Positions 23,900 to 35,455 of a stretch of DNA of 64,000 nucleotides are shown piece after piece. This DNA comes from Ceriagrion tenellum. Lineage: Eukaryota > Arthropoda > Insecta > Odonata > Coenagrionidae. Below the pieces are notes generated by a model that saw only the letters and a list, made by a program, of their open reading frames with translations, ran no database searches and was not told the origin of the DNA. Position 1 is the stretch's first letter, and every line of letters begins with the position of its first letter. Both the position numbers and the translations under genes were made by a program. The DNA lies in the NCBI GenBank assembly GCA_963169105.1, contig OY720643.1:97350848-97414847 (forward strand). The letters are read 5' to 3'.

Positions 23900-25204
23900 A
23901 TCTAATGTGCAATTGCGCGGGTGACTCCATAAAGTTGATTCGATGGTCAGTCCCAGTACCTACGGGCGTATTCAGAAGGAGACAGGGGGGGGAGTTCCTC
24001 CCCCGTACGATGTCCTGCCCCCCTAATATAAATTAACAGCTATGGATGGATGTCCTGCCCTCCCTAATATAAATCCTGGCCACGCTCATGCCGGTATCCT
24101 TAAAAAATGTTAGTACAAATTACATTGTCTAACCTGGAAAAATTTCGAAAGCAACTGTCTCCTGGAAAGGAGCATTTGCCCCACAGAGGAGAACTAAACA
24201 CCCTTGGTCACGTAAGAGGATTCCCAGTCTTCCACGAGCGGGTCACAGAGTGGAAAGAGAGGCATTGAGCGAAGAACTGCGACAATTCGCGATCCCACCA
24301 TGAAAGGCCAACGGCGACGAGATAGACTTGTGGAATAGTGGGACGACACGCGACAGTCTGACGAACGGCTCGAAAAGCAAACAAACGAGCGACTGGAATG
24401 CGAAACGGCTACGTGTTGCTTCCATCCACACAAACACACACCGCAACGTCCCGAAGGCACGCGTGCCGGGGACGACACAGTTAAGAGAATAGCGTCGAGA
24501 AAAGTTTCGCCCTCGGAGTCTTACTCGCACCTAACGCACTATAATACCTTTGCGAAGCGGTGTCCGGAAAGGAGATACGGAGGGGTAGAACCAGTTGCTC
24601 CGTACTAGGTTTTCAAAACTCGCCAGGCATTTCGCAAGAGAGATACGAGGCCGCGATTACCACGCAATGTCATATACCCCCGCTTCTCTCTTCCTCTCTC
24701 CTTACACCGTCAGGCGCAACAAGTCTCGGTAGAGATCGATCAAGATCGTGAAACGAAGCCCTTTAAATTCCTCCATTAATTCCACGCATTAGCAAGATTA
24801 GTACAGCAAGAAGAAATGAGATGGGCCATAAATTTCAATATCTCCAGTCTTCTACATTGCGCCAACGACAGAACAAAGTAGTAGCAGTGTATCTGGCGTA
24901 ATGTAGAGGACTCTGCAATAGCAGAGGATCATACAAGAGCCACTGCAAGGCGTAACCGCCCATACTGCATAGATGAGTACCATAGTTCACGTAATTTGAG
25001 CGATAGTTTTCTTTATTATTATTTTCTCGATGCATTTTCTTCTCGGGTATATACGGAACAGCGAAGCTTATTCTCAAGTTTCACCATTTCCGCTATTATA
25101 TTTATATATTATCACCAATAAATTGACGTATTATTGATGCGGTATTAATCAAGACTATTTTTTTGTCAAGTTAATATATTTCCTGCAGCCCTATTTTATT
25201 TTAT
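23900..25204. other. Non-coding with a GC-richer block at 24200-24770
   Basis: The GC-richer block has overlapping minus-strand frames of 94 and 95 aa, rich in Ser/Arg/Cys and resembling no family. Overlap of two long frames suggests composition rather than coding. Confidence 0.3.
24009..24074. repeat. Short direct repeat
   Basis: Two copies of a 25-nt unit beginning GATGTCCTGCCC and ending TAATATAAAT, separated by 15 nt. Confidence 0.85.
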
Positions 25205-25560
25205 ACGTTTCAGTGGTGGTTATTTATTGGTATCACTCCTATCAAAGATATGGTTACTGGTGTAATATATACTTTTTCCTGGTTCCATAGCTCTTCAATT
25301 TCATTTGCTAGAGATATGTATTTTGGAATCTTTTGCTTGTGTTTCTTTTCTAAGTTTTTGGAGCATAATATTGATTTTTCTATTAAGTAGGTCATTATTT
25401 CCTTTATAATTTATAAGTACTATATCAGGCTTGTTATGTGCTAATGTTTTACTTATAATTATAGCTGCCCCAGTAATTTTAATGATGTAATTTTCAACTA
25501 TTGTTTCTGGTCGGTACTTGAATTATGGAGCGTGATTTTCTTCGGCCAGCCTATATTTTT
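25205..25560 (-). mobile_element. LINE reverse-transcriptase ORF C-terminal fragment
   Basis: The minus-strand translation contains TLAHNKPDIVLINYKGN, then KNLEKKHKQKIPKYISLANE and IEELWNQEKVYITPVTIS. The order HNKPDIV, then a Lys-rich helix, then I-LW--V-I-PVVIS is characteristic of the C-terminal domain of a non-LTR retrotransposon ORF. It is broken by stops and frameshifts. No upstream RT palm motif is present. Confidence 0.65.
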
Positions 25561-26599
25561 TGTATAGGTTTAAATGAATTTTTTTGCATACATTATTATT
25601 ATCACCATAAATTCATGTGATTACGGCTACAGGGGCGCCCTCTCCATCTGCCTAAATGGAGGGAACAGACAAAGGGGCAGAGAGTCCCTCTAAACGTCCA
25701 TCCCGTAGTCCTTTGGTTCCCTCGCCCGCTCATTCACCCTTGGTGGCCTGTAACTCTCCGTTTGAGAGTGCCATAAAGTTTTGCTACACCCATAAATTCG
25801 GCTTAAGGCCGGGGTCTTCCGTTTCGATGTATAGACCTCGACGGAGGGAGATGATCGAGATATCCCGTGACATTGCATAAAGCAGCAATCACACACACGA
25901 GTAGACTCCTATACGAGTCCACTTGAAGGGTTGATTTGTAAATGTATCATACCCACACCTATACGAGGTGATCATCGATAGAGGCGGAATTTGATCCTTA
26001 GGTGGGCTACCTGCTGTACGAGTCGTGGAATCGATTTAACGCCAACTGTTCAGTCGGACGAGAAGAAATCGCAAAAATCGAGGCCACCTTAAATACGACG
26101 GTTATGAAACGGGTTTGTCAACTTAAGTTAATGCTAGTAAATTCAATAGACCTTCACGAAGATATACATGTGAAATATTGGCTATCCAAAGTAGAAGTTT
26201 AGAACCTGACATTGAGATACTTATGAAAATTACACCTGCTCAAGAAGATGTTAGAGCAAGTTGAGAAACCTATAATGAGGTGTGTATAACATTTTTGCCT
26301 ACTCAAGTTGATATTTATACAAGTTAAGAGTGTTAAGTACAAGGCTACCTCCGCCATCGAAATGTCGGCCAACAAATGCCCAACCAGGTGGAAAACACAC
26401 TAAGACTTTACTAATATTATACGCCGGGAAAGAACCAAATCATAATAACAATAGTGAAAAAAAGACAATCATTAAGGTGCAACAGATGATGTTACTTTAA
26501 TGAATAATCAGAGAAGTGTGTCATACGCTTGAAAAAAAATTTCGAAAACCTCAATACGCCATAGTATTATTGTGTTCCTAATTACGTTCGCTCGCTCTT
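25561..26599. other. Non-coding, nothing recognised
   Basis: Two short opposing frames near 25656-25896 are mutual shadows in a GC-richer patch. No other signal seen. Confidence 0.35.
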
Positions 26600-27000
26600 T
26601 ACTTGTACGCCCCGATGCCCTAGTGAGGGGGTGGACGGTAACGCTAATTATCGATAGTAGCGTTGATGCGTATGTTGGAAGGAGCTCTTTAAGTAAAATG
26701 GAGTTTTATGTGTAATAACGAGCAGAAGGATACCTATCCGATCGTTTACTGAAGTGTTCGTCCGCCTTAGACGTCTAATTTTGAAGGACTACCTATTTGA
26801 AGCCTGTTCATGTGTATAAACCTCCACTTGCGACAACGCCACAGCAAACGGTGGCCGGAATTGACACGGGGAACGTGAGATCTGGCACTTACGCTACATT
26901 CTGTAAAATATACTAGTTTCCCGAAATGGCTGTGTTCTATCTTCATTATACTGAACGCTTCGAGAATTTACCCTGTCTTCCAACACGGGCACGGTTTCTA
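26600..27000 (+). repeat. Dispersed repeat A, copy 2
   Basis: Same orientation as 12220-12640, with shared blocks as described there. Class is unknown. Confidence 0.65.
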
Positions 27001-27913
27001 CGTTGGTCCGCACGATAGCAGTCTGCACGAAGCATTACGAGTCACATGAGACTGAGGAGTAACCCGAGTAATTTTTTACCGTTTCTACACAGTTAATAAA
27101 CGACTCGAAAATGCATGGAAATGCCGATCATAACGGTGAGTCTTGCGGGTAAGATTCGGAGAGAGTCAAATTATCAAAAGAGAAACAAAGAAGTTTACCA
27201 CGAAGATTACACTTACTATACAGTCTGAGACTAACCGGAAAAGGGAGAGAGGAATGGAGTCCAATTGTGAAACGACTCTGTGCTTTCCTGGTTGAATGAG
27301 ACCATTGGGGCCCGGGTCAAATGGCTCGGCACAAAGGGTAAGAGGGCGTCAAGTGAAGATCGCTAAAGCGTTCCGAGAGGGATGCGAGGGAACATGACCG
27401 TCAGTCCCCAGCACGCTAGAGCTCAGTATCCGAAGTGGCTCCTCTTATTTTTTATCACGCCCGAAGAAATGGCCCGGATTAGAAGTTCCTTGGGATATCC
27501 ACCCTCCTCCTGCAGAGGGCTTTTGAGTGAGTGGTTCCATCGGACCTTTCCGCTACTTAGCCTCGGTTGGTGATTTCTGGACGATGGAGTCACGGAAAAT
27601 GATCGTAAAATAATTACCAAGCAATAGCTGAGGGCCATAAATTAGGCACAATGGTCCACAGACCTCCCCTCTAGCACTGCAATGCTGAAACCGGAAAAAG
27701 ATTCTATCACGCCAAATACAATGGAAGCTAGGCGTTCTCATGACGGCTGCAATTAGAATAAGTCTCCAAGCATTTACGGTAGTCTGAGCGACATTTTTCC
27801 CTCGACACAAGAGAGGACAGATTCGATTTTATTTTTAAATTTAAGCAGCTGTAAGCAATATGGCGTATAACTAATAAATTCAGGCTTCATTTTGTGGAAC
27901 CTCTCCATATCGG
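27001..27913. other. Non-coding, nothing recognised
   Basis: Frames at 27423-27638 and 27553-27810 (minus) overlap each other and resemble no family. Confidence 0.35.
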
Positions 27914-27957
27914 AAATCAAAACATTCAAGTAATGGTCCACTAATATTTTTATTATT

Positions 27958-27997
27958 TACGACCCGGGTTTCGCCACGTAATGACATCTTGAGGTAC
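27958..27997 (-). ncRNA. Hammerhead-ribozyme-like motif 1a (degenerate)
   Basis: Minus strand: CUCAAGA core (third base C where the hammerhead needs G), U, stem II GUCA/UGGC with loop UUACG, GAAA, self-complementary CCCGGG, U-C, then GUA pairing with UAC at the 5' side. The core substitution predicts loss of cleavage. Confidence 0.45.
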
Positions 27998-28018
27998 AAA
28001 TATTATTCCACATGGGTG

Positions 28019-28142
28019 TATATACAAAATCAGGTGCAGAGGAAGGAGGGGAAAGGAAGGGGGGGAGAGAAGGAAAGGAGGAGTTTTTCCTTCTCTCCCC
28101 CCCTTCCCTTCCCCTCCTTCCTCTGCACCTGATTTTGTATAT
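28019..28142. repeat. Near-perfect purine/pyrimidine hairpin
   Basis: The arm contains a GGA-rich purine tract of about 45 nt mirrored as pyrimidines, ending with CACCTGATTTTGTATA. It should extrude as a cruciform. Confidence 0.95.
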
Positions 28143-28195
28143 GTGTGTGGAATGTACCCAATCGTACCCAATGTACCCATGTGGAATAATATTTG

Positions 28196-28234
28196 TACCT
28201 GAAGATGCCATTACGTGACGAAACCCGGGTCGTA
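28196..28234 (+). ncRNA. Hammerhead-ribozyme-like motif 1b
   Basis: The order on the plus strand is UAC (stem I), CUGAAGA core (28199-28205), U, stem II GCCA/UGAC with loop UUACG (one C-A mismatch), GAAA (28220-28223), CCCGGG, U, C (28231), GUA. The core matches the CUGANGA...GAAA hammerhead consensus, with A15-U16 closing stem III. The unpaired U before stem II and the loop-less stem III are atypical, so activity, if any, may need a dimer. Confidence 0.5.
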
Positions 28235-28278
28235 AATAACAAAAATATTAGTGGACCATTACTTGATTGTTTCGATTT

Positions 28279-29894
28279 ATAATATGACGTAAATATTGTA
28301 ACATACATTGAGCAAAATCTTTGTTATTATTTATTTAAAATCTCAGAAATTTACTATACATGTACGTGTTAGAAAGCTAAAAGGATTTCTCAGGCAGGAA
28401 GAAGAATTCAAAGTAGTTGAAGGTAATCCCTATATTTTCACAAAAAAATGCGAGAACGCCTGATCACACGTTGTACCATACTTCTGGTCAACGTCTGCTG
28501 TGGCGACATCGCTTACAAACGGAAAAGAAAGAATACTAAATAGTACCTCTTGATATCGTGACGTCGAAGGTGGAGGAATACAGCAGCAGACGATCGGGTG
28601 AGTATCCATCCGCCTGACGTCACACGAAGCAAGCTCCTTTAAATCCATGAAGAGCTGCATTGTACCCGAGTTCCACTTCCAACATACGCATGAGATAACT
28701 GACTCATTTTTTTCACGCCATATACAAAACAACTTATTTTGGCAATTCCGCAAAAATCACTGCGTCGGGTAAATGACTTACTTTTGAAAATAGCTCAGAA
28801 AGAATTCTAACAACCCACTGCTAAATTTCTGACATCTACGCGTCATAAATTCTTCATTGTTAAAAATCATTAATTTTTAAAGTCCCTCTGTAGGGCATGT
28901 ACTCTGTTTTTAAAGTCCCTCTGTAGGGCAAATACTATTTTTTGGCGAATATTTTGACAAGTTAATTCGTAAGAGACTAATATATCATGCTCATTGGAAA
29001 GATGAGATCTTCTTCTTTACAATGACTGCAAATATATCTAATTTAAGTGAGGTAATGTCTCACTCAAACTAATTGGTACATATTTTTAATAACGACACTT
29101 GGCGCTTTTGCACGCATTTATTTAAGACTGTGAGCGGTTTCACCTCGATAAGGTATCTTCGGGCACATTTTGGAGCTTCGAGATTATATAAATATACAGA
29201 GAATATTGTTGAAAGATACGAAGGTGCTGGCTTGAGAAGGGGCGGCAGAGAGGTAGCGGAAAGGCGGAGTGAGAAAACTGGGAGAGAAAGACTGGAAAAT
29301 AAAAGTATCTACTTAGTGATATTATTCAAATTGTATATCTTTCACTTCCACCGAGTCAAGCCTGACACGATCAAATTTATAAGTTAATGGGATTGGAATC
29401 TTCCGCGGCTCCAACGGTGCATGCTAAAATGCAGTCACTAAGATGCTCAAATAAAACAAATTTCACTATAACAAGAAACACACAGGGTGCTTTTCATTCG
29501 CTCTGGTGCCCAGCTTACTTTGCGGTGTAGTCGCTTTCTATTAGTTTCATACCCTGCGCTTTGTATGCGCAGCACCGATATCTAAGAGCCAATACATTAA
29601 GATACATCTCTGTCCTCTTCCCGATAGCATCTTTCTCGCCGTTCACGTGCCTGCCGAACGTCTACCCTCAATTCCTTGCAAGGGCTGGGGGAGAGGTGTG
29701 GAGACATATGACTGATCACACGTGAATATTCGTACTTCCTAACAGTTATTTCAACATTTACCCTCATCACACATTTATTCTTCCCACTCTTTCATTAAAA
29801 AATTACTCTGCGTAGTTCCAAAACAACTATAATAATTATAATAATAATGCGCCTTTATTAGGACGAGCTTGTGACTGAGGCAGTCCCTTCTTCC
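28279..29894. other. Non-coding, nothing recognised apart from a short tandem repeat
   Basis: Frames at 28430-28753 (minus, 107 aa) and 29073-29387 (plus, 104 aa) resemble no family. The second is Arg/Glu-rich, probably from purine-rich sequence. Confidence 0.35.
28874..28930. repeat. Tandem repeat, 33-bp period
   Basis: Two identical 24-nt blocks (28874-28897 and 28907-28930) beginning TTTTTAAAGTCCCTCTG. Confidence 0.9.
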
Positions 29895-30160
29895 ATCTAA
29901 CCCCTCGTCAGAAAATTACACGAAAGAATTGTGCAGAAAGATATATACAATTGTGGGAAAAACGTGTGGAATAAGGAGCAGATATCCTTGACGAAAAAAC
30001 CCAACGTAGGGAAATACCCACTTATGAAGGGGAGAGTCAAAAACGGCGAAAACCTACAGATAGCTAAAGTTAATATAACACCAGCAAAAAACAACGCATG
30101 AAATTCACACGAAATATTAATAATAATAGGGTGATTAATGCATAACTGCAAAATTAGAAA
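29895..30160 (-). repeat. Dispersed repeat B, copy 1
   Basis: Reading the minus strand, it matches 58528-58795 over about 260 nt, including TTTGCAGTTATG, GTG.ATTTCATGC.TTG and TTGGGTTTTTTCGTCAAGGA. Both copies keep a similar open frame (QLCIN..., LGFFVKD), but that frame looks hydrophobic and generic, so I do not call a protein. Confidence 0.75.
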
Positions 30161-31195
30161 TAAAGAAATATTCAATAAGAAAATTAGAAATAACTACAGC
30201 CAATTTCTACAACTGTCACAGCCCATTTCTACGAAAACTACAAAAATTACTTTTCCTGGATCAATTGTTTCAAGAATAAACACTTCCGGAAGACACATAT
30301 TTAATTTTTGCAGCGCTTCCATCAGAAACCTACGAAAGTCTGTTCGGGTCCTTCCCCTGAAAATGAGTTTTCCCTTCCACCTTTTTCCACTCTTTGAAAT
30401 TCAAATGTCAGACATTCAAAGGATACCAAGCCGGCTGTGACTTGCAAATCCAAATTCCATTAAAGATACATCCAAACATGTCAGGAATAAAAGAACAGAT
30501 AATTAGATAGGCCATGATAAACCAAAACATTTCCTTTTCTTAAATACGTATTAAAGCAAATACCAGCGTAAAACTACAATAGCCCAGCGGAAATTCGAAA
30601 TTATAGGGAGTGAAAAAACTGCATTCATACGATCTAAGCTTCTGAGGTCAAGATCCGCAAGAATACTGTGGTTTGACCCGGAAAAGTTGTCTCCCGATCG
30701 ATGAAGGAAAGGTCAAGGGATCGAGCCCAAGAAACGCAATTTAAGTTTTCCCCACACATTTACAGAAGTCAAGGCTAAGGTATGTTCGTTGGGGAAATCA
30801 ATAATGAACTTCAATGGTTAGGAAATGCATGGGAGGACATATCTTGTGAGAGTAATAATATTACGATTGAATGTAAAATTTATCTCGGGAACGATTTCCA
30901 CAATTTAAATATTATTCCATACTAAGGGAGGGATTCAGGCGCGAGATATTCATTGAGCTGGATCCGATCACCGAGAAAATTCGAATAAGCCTTAAAAATA
31001 TTTCCAGGCTATATTATGAAAAGAGTAGGAAGAGAGTTTTTATTTTCGATACAAAAATATGTTAAAATACGTTTCACTAAATTCGACTAACTTCGACAAC
31101 TAAATTGTGCGAGAGAAATAAAATTTTATTTTTTCTAACATTCGATTTATTAACTTATAAGTCTATAAATGCATTTATCAAGATCAAATATACTC
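30161..31195. other. Non-coding, nothing recognised
   Basis: AT-rich. One frame at 30138-30440 (plus, 100 aa) has no family resemblance. Confidence 0.35.
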
Positions 31196-31262
31196 TTTAA
31201 TACAGAAAATAACAGAAAAAATAGAAAAAATACAAAAAATACAGAAAATACAAAAGTAATGC
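31196..31262. repeat. A-rich simple repeat
   Basis: Imperfect repeats of ACAGAAAAT and AAAAAATAC directly abutting the LINE fragment that follows. Confidence 0.8.
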
Positions 31263-31740
31263 AGAAATAAAAGCAAGGATAGCAATGGCAAAAGAGGCCT
31301 TCAGCCAGAAGAAAAACTTGCTAAGCAATAAAAGCCTGGATCTGGAGCTGAGAAAGAGACTAGCTAAATGTTATTCAAGGAGTGTTTTCATGTATGGATG
31401 TGAAGCGTGGACATTAGGTAAGAGGGAAAGGAATAGAGAAGAAGCTTATGAAACGTGGGTGTGGAGAAGGATGGAAAAAGTAAGATGGGTAGATAAGATG
31501 AGAAAGGTTTTGAGGAAAGTAAAAGAAGGAAGATCGCTCCTAAAGGAAATAAGGAAACTGGTTGGGCCATGTGATGAGAGGGAAAAGTATAATAACTGTG
31601 GCACTTGAGGGTTCAATTGAAGGAAAGAAAAAGAGAGGAAGGAGAAGAATTAAATTGGTGGATCAGGAGAAGAACATCAGCTATGATGAAGCAAAGAAGG
31701 AAGCTCGGGACAGAAGCGGATGGAGACAGTAGTGGTGTAT
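31263..31740 (+). mobile_element. LINE reverse-transcriptase C-terminal fragment (family B)
   Basis: Translation runs AEIKARIAMAKEAFSQKKNL, then LELRKRLAKCYSRSVFMYGC and EAWTL, then WVWRRMEKVRWVDKMRKVL. After a frameshift near 31600 come KKRGRRRIKLVDQ and SYDEAKKEARDRSGWR. This order (IAMAKEAF, YGCEAWT, WRRMEK-W, GRRR, AEDR-WR) is the usual C-terminal end of an arthropod non-LTR retrotransposon ORF. The RT palm is missing. Confidence 0.85.
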
Positions 31741-34700
31741 GGGACCTACCAGCAGGCAGAACACCAGATGATGAAGTACACTCTTACAATATTTACAGCT
31801 CCTTTCAAAATGAGTACCAAGGTTGCAGCCATAGTCGGTGGTTTATTTACGAAAAAGAATGATTCATGTTGTAGACGGAGATGTGAGGAATTGATGGACT
31901 CTTGACGTGGTTGTCAACGACGCTTCAAACATTAATTTGCTTAGCATGTGAGATTTCAGGATGAATCCGTCGAAAAAAAAATTACAATCCGTTTGAAGAT
32001 CAGCAGCTAGATTAACAATAAATACACAAGCAATTCTTGCTTTCTTTCTTGGCATTGGTTTAATTAATTTTTATATGTATTTTTCATTAAATTTGTTCAG
32101 TTTGCATTATCTTCGCGCGACTTTAATTTTATAGTTAAACAATGTTCCGAACTTTTATCATGGATTTCTCAATGCACGCTCGAGTCATAATTGTCCATAT
32201 ATACTTTAAAGTTAGGCTCTGATACGTGGATAACTTCAAAAAAATAATTTAAAAAACCTTTGAGAAAAGTTTAACATAGCACGTAAAGATAGATCAAAAA
32301 CTGCAACTTATAGAAGTGAGGTTTTCATATAACTTTTCCTGCTAGTTTTCTCAAGAAACAACAGATGAACAGCTTTCAAACTGAGTACATTAAACGTTGC
32401 CAGTCCGTAGAAAATAGGCTACTTTTTGCACACCAGAAAACGCAGATTAGACAACAGAACGCCGTAACACAATTGAGAGCGAAAAGTAACTGACGAAAGC
32501 AGTGATGGCGAAGAAGGCAAGGTGGTCCATAAGTACCAAAAAAATGGAGATATGCCGAGTGGGTAAATTGAACGCTTAGGATTAAAGTATTTTCAATTAA
32601 ACATTTCAGGTGAGAGTTGGGTTACATCGTTAAGAGACGTGCACTAACAGAAACAAAGAAGTGAACAGAAGATAAAGAGGAAAATCCATTTGGACAACCA
32701 CCAAGAAGACATGGATATGGATAGATCACAATTCGAGATAAAATAGAATTGTAAGAAATAATAACAGAATGGAAAACCTCACAAAGAAGACCTGAGAGAC
32801 AAATAAATAAGTCAACCAAAAGGGGATACGAAATAGAAGAGCTACAAGGATAAAAACCATTATCTGGGGACAGGATAGAAGGGAAAGCTGTAGTAAGCCA
32901 ATCACGGAATTACATGACTCATTATAGGCTTAAAAAAGTCGCTTATAAATATTTTCAAGTTTATACACATCTACCTTTACTCAGTAAAACACCAACTATT
33001 ACGATGATAGTAACTTACGATGATAACTCAATGCCTAGAAGGAAATAACCAATATAATTTTTACGCTACCTGAGGAGTTCTAGGCAAAAAATAGTAACTT
33101 ACCCAATGAAAAAATATTCTACCATTCATAACTTTGAAAATACGATGCTCTTTCATGCACATCCTCATTGTTAAGCATGTCACGTAACTTCAGCGGCCAT
33201 GAGGATATATCACAGGACTCTAGGGTAGGAGGAGAAATATAAAAGTAAAGACGTAATGCCTGAGAAAAGTTTTACGGAGCTGCTGAAAGAATGCTGGGGA
33301 AAGATCGTTTACGGAGTTGGACATCGATAGAGCGAGGAGGGGACAATAGCAGACAGGGCCATAACATCTAACACCATAACGCCAAGGAGTAGTTGTACTC
33401 CTCCTTCGTTCTCCGAGTTCTCCGAGCATTCTTCAACTTTTGAAGTATTCTTAAATTTATACCAAGGAACCAAGGCCTCTCATAGCGATGCCGTCATTTT
33501 TAAAAGAAAAGCCATAACTAGACGAATAGGGAGTCCATTTAGTAAGAGACGATTCCGTGAAAACTTGCCGACGAAGGAAAAGTAAATCGAGCATGGGAAA
33601 CCGGGTGCATAACAAGTGAAGGAGCACTTTTATCTTCTCATCCACACATCCTGGGGTACTTTTTATGACAGTAAATCGAAAAATCAGAATTGTATCACAT
33701 AAACAAACAAGACAAAAATAATATACTGAAAGAATAACAAAAGGGTACGAAGATATGAAACTAAAATTATCTGATGAGGATAAAGGAGTATGGCAGAAAA
33801 TATGAATTGAGATAATCTATATTACCAATGGACCATACGGATGCCATGATGATACGTACAGAAAACTAACACGAGTTACTTATTCTCTTCATGGTAATGG
33901 CAATAGTACCAAAGCGGCATCCCTCGGATCCGGATTATGTCTACGTAACGAATTTAATCACTGCCAGCTACGTCTGGTCGCCGCCGCTGTATAGTCGTTT
34001 TGCTTCATTTCATCATCATTCATTGCCCATTGACATTTTATTCATTTCATCAAGCCTGCTACAATCACTTCGTTAGCGAAAAATAATGATAGTATGCAAG
34101 ATAAATAAATACGAATACTTCATCTATATACATTTTCCTGGTCCTTCTTATTCCATCAGACTAATAACATTACGAAAGTCTCATAAAACATGTAGTGTGT
34201 ATAGTCAGGTAGCCAAAATATTTTTTCTTAGCCTCATAACATTTATAAACTGTATGTTCTCTTCAAACGCCATTAAAACTTGAATTATTATTGGTCTTCA
34301 TTTCTATCAAACTTACAACATTTTTCGACGCCCACTTCTTAAAACCACCTTACAGCGTAGAGTTAATAGAAGTTCTTTCTTGCATACAAATTAATTTATT
34401 TTAAAAGGTGGTTTGGAAGAACAGGGTACAACGGAGGAAATTATTAAAAGGGAGCCAGTTTTCTAGGACTGATTTCTTTTAACTAAATCCTTTAACTTTG
34501 CCGACTATGCAAGGAAATGGCGAGATGGGTATGGAATAATGGCGATATTTTTTCCTTACAAGTTAAATTTCTGATAAAAAGTTTCCAAGGCAAAGTCACG
34601 CTTCTCTTTGACTTTTACCTTCTCCGAAGAACTTACTTATTGAACTTCTCATTCAGCTTCCGTATCTCCGCGTTTCCAGAAAACAGTTTCACAGGAAAAT

Positions 34701-35414
34701 ATGTATCAGAACGACTTACACATCTATAATTATTACTTTGTCGCTAATACAATCGGATAAATAAATGGCTTCAATTCGCAGGGATCCTTTAAACGCCCTA
34801 AAGTGTTATCCGAGTGCACGAAGATATCGATGAAATGGATCTAATCTTAAGAAATTTAATCATACGATCGATTGCACACGTTCATCCACTACTAGAACCG
34901 CTCTAACATGTAAGGAACCGAAGTCGTTCCATGCACGAATAGAGGCCACTTAAAATCGTCTCAGAGGGTTATCGAAGGGAAATGGACGGTATAAAACGGC
35001 CTGTAATCGAATTCGTGTTCGCTAGAAAAAGGAAAAAAAATAAATCGCTCAAAGGAACAAGTCTGAAGGACGAAACCAAGTTTAGATCGGGGAAAATGAT
35101 CGAAAATTACCAGAGGGAAGTCTGTTCAACGAAACTGCAATTCCTACACGCGCGGTCACAACCTTCCGCCACGCGACGGTAGTCAACCAAGGGAGTAGTT
35201 GGAACCGGCAGAACAGTAGTTTGGACTTACTGAAGACTTAAGGTTGCTCTGACCTCAGGGTCTCCATTTTTTCATAAAAGTTTAAGTATAGCATCTTCGA
35301 TGTGCGTTTTACAAACTGAGATGAAAATATAAGAGGGTTTTCAGGCTAATTTTTCTGCAATTCATCCTTGAAAGTGGATTAGTAAAAATAACTTTGACAC
35401 ACACTGACAGCGAG
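31741..35414. other. Non-coding, nothing firmly recognised
   Basis: AT-rich with several short unrecognised frames. The plus strand near 32640-32900 is Lys/Arg-rich in translation and faintly LINE-like, but too broken to call. A GC-richer block lies at 33290-33430. Confidence 0.35.
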
Positions 35415-35455
35415 CAGCTGAAGATGATGTCAGGCATCGAAATCCGGATGGTGCA
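35415..35455 (+). ncRNA. Hammerhead-ribozyme-like motif 2
   Basis: CUGAAGA (35418-35424), U, stem II GAUG/CAUC with a UCAGG loop, GAAA (35439-35442), self-complementary UCCGGA, U, then G at the cleavage position (35450) where H is required, followed by GUG and AATAAA. Stem II is perfect. The G at position 17 predicts an inactive copy. Unlike the other loci it is single. Confidence 0.45.

Larger units (their letters stand above)
27914..28278. repeat. Long inverted repeat carrying two opposed hammerhead-like motifs
   Basis: The outer arms (27914-28018 and about 28174-28278) are inverse copies with scattered differences. The inner arms (28021-28076 and 28086-28141) are a 56-bp palindrome with one mismatch and a 9-nt loop. 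The right side has an extra segment of about 30 nt with repeated ATGTACCCA (28143-28175). Each outer arm holds a hammerhead-ribozyme-like motif whose 3' flank points outward. The open frames over this region on both strands are by-products of the palindrome. Confidence 0.9.

Noticed and set aside
27953..28308. Overlapping 68-92-aa frames on both strands
   Set aside because: They arise from the purine/pyrimidine palindrome, which gives similar open frames on each strand.
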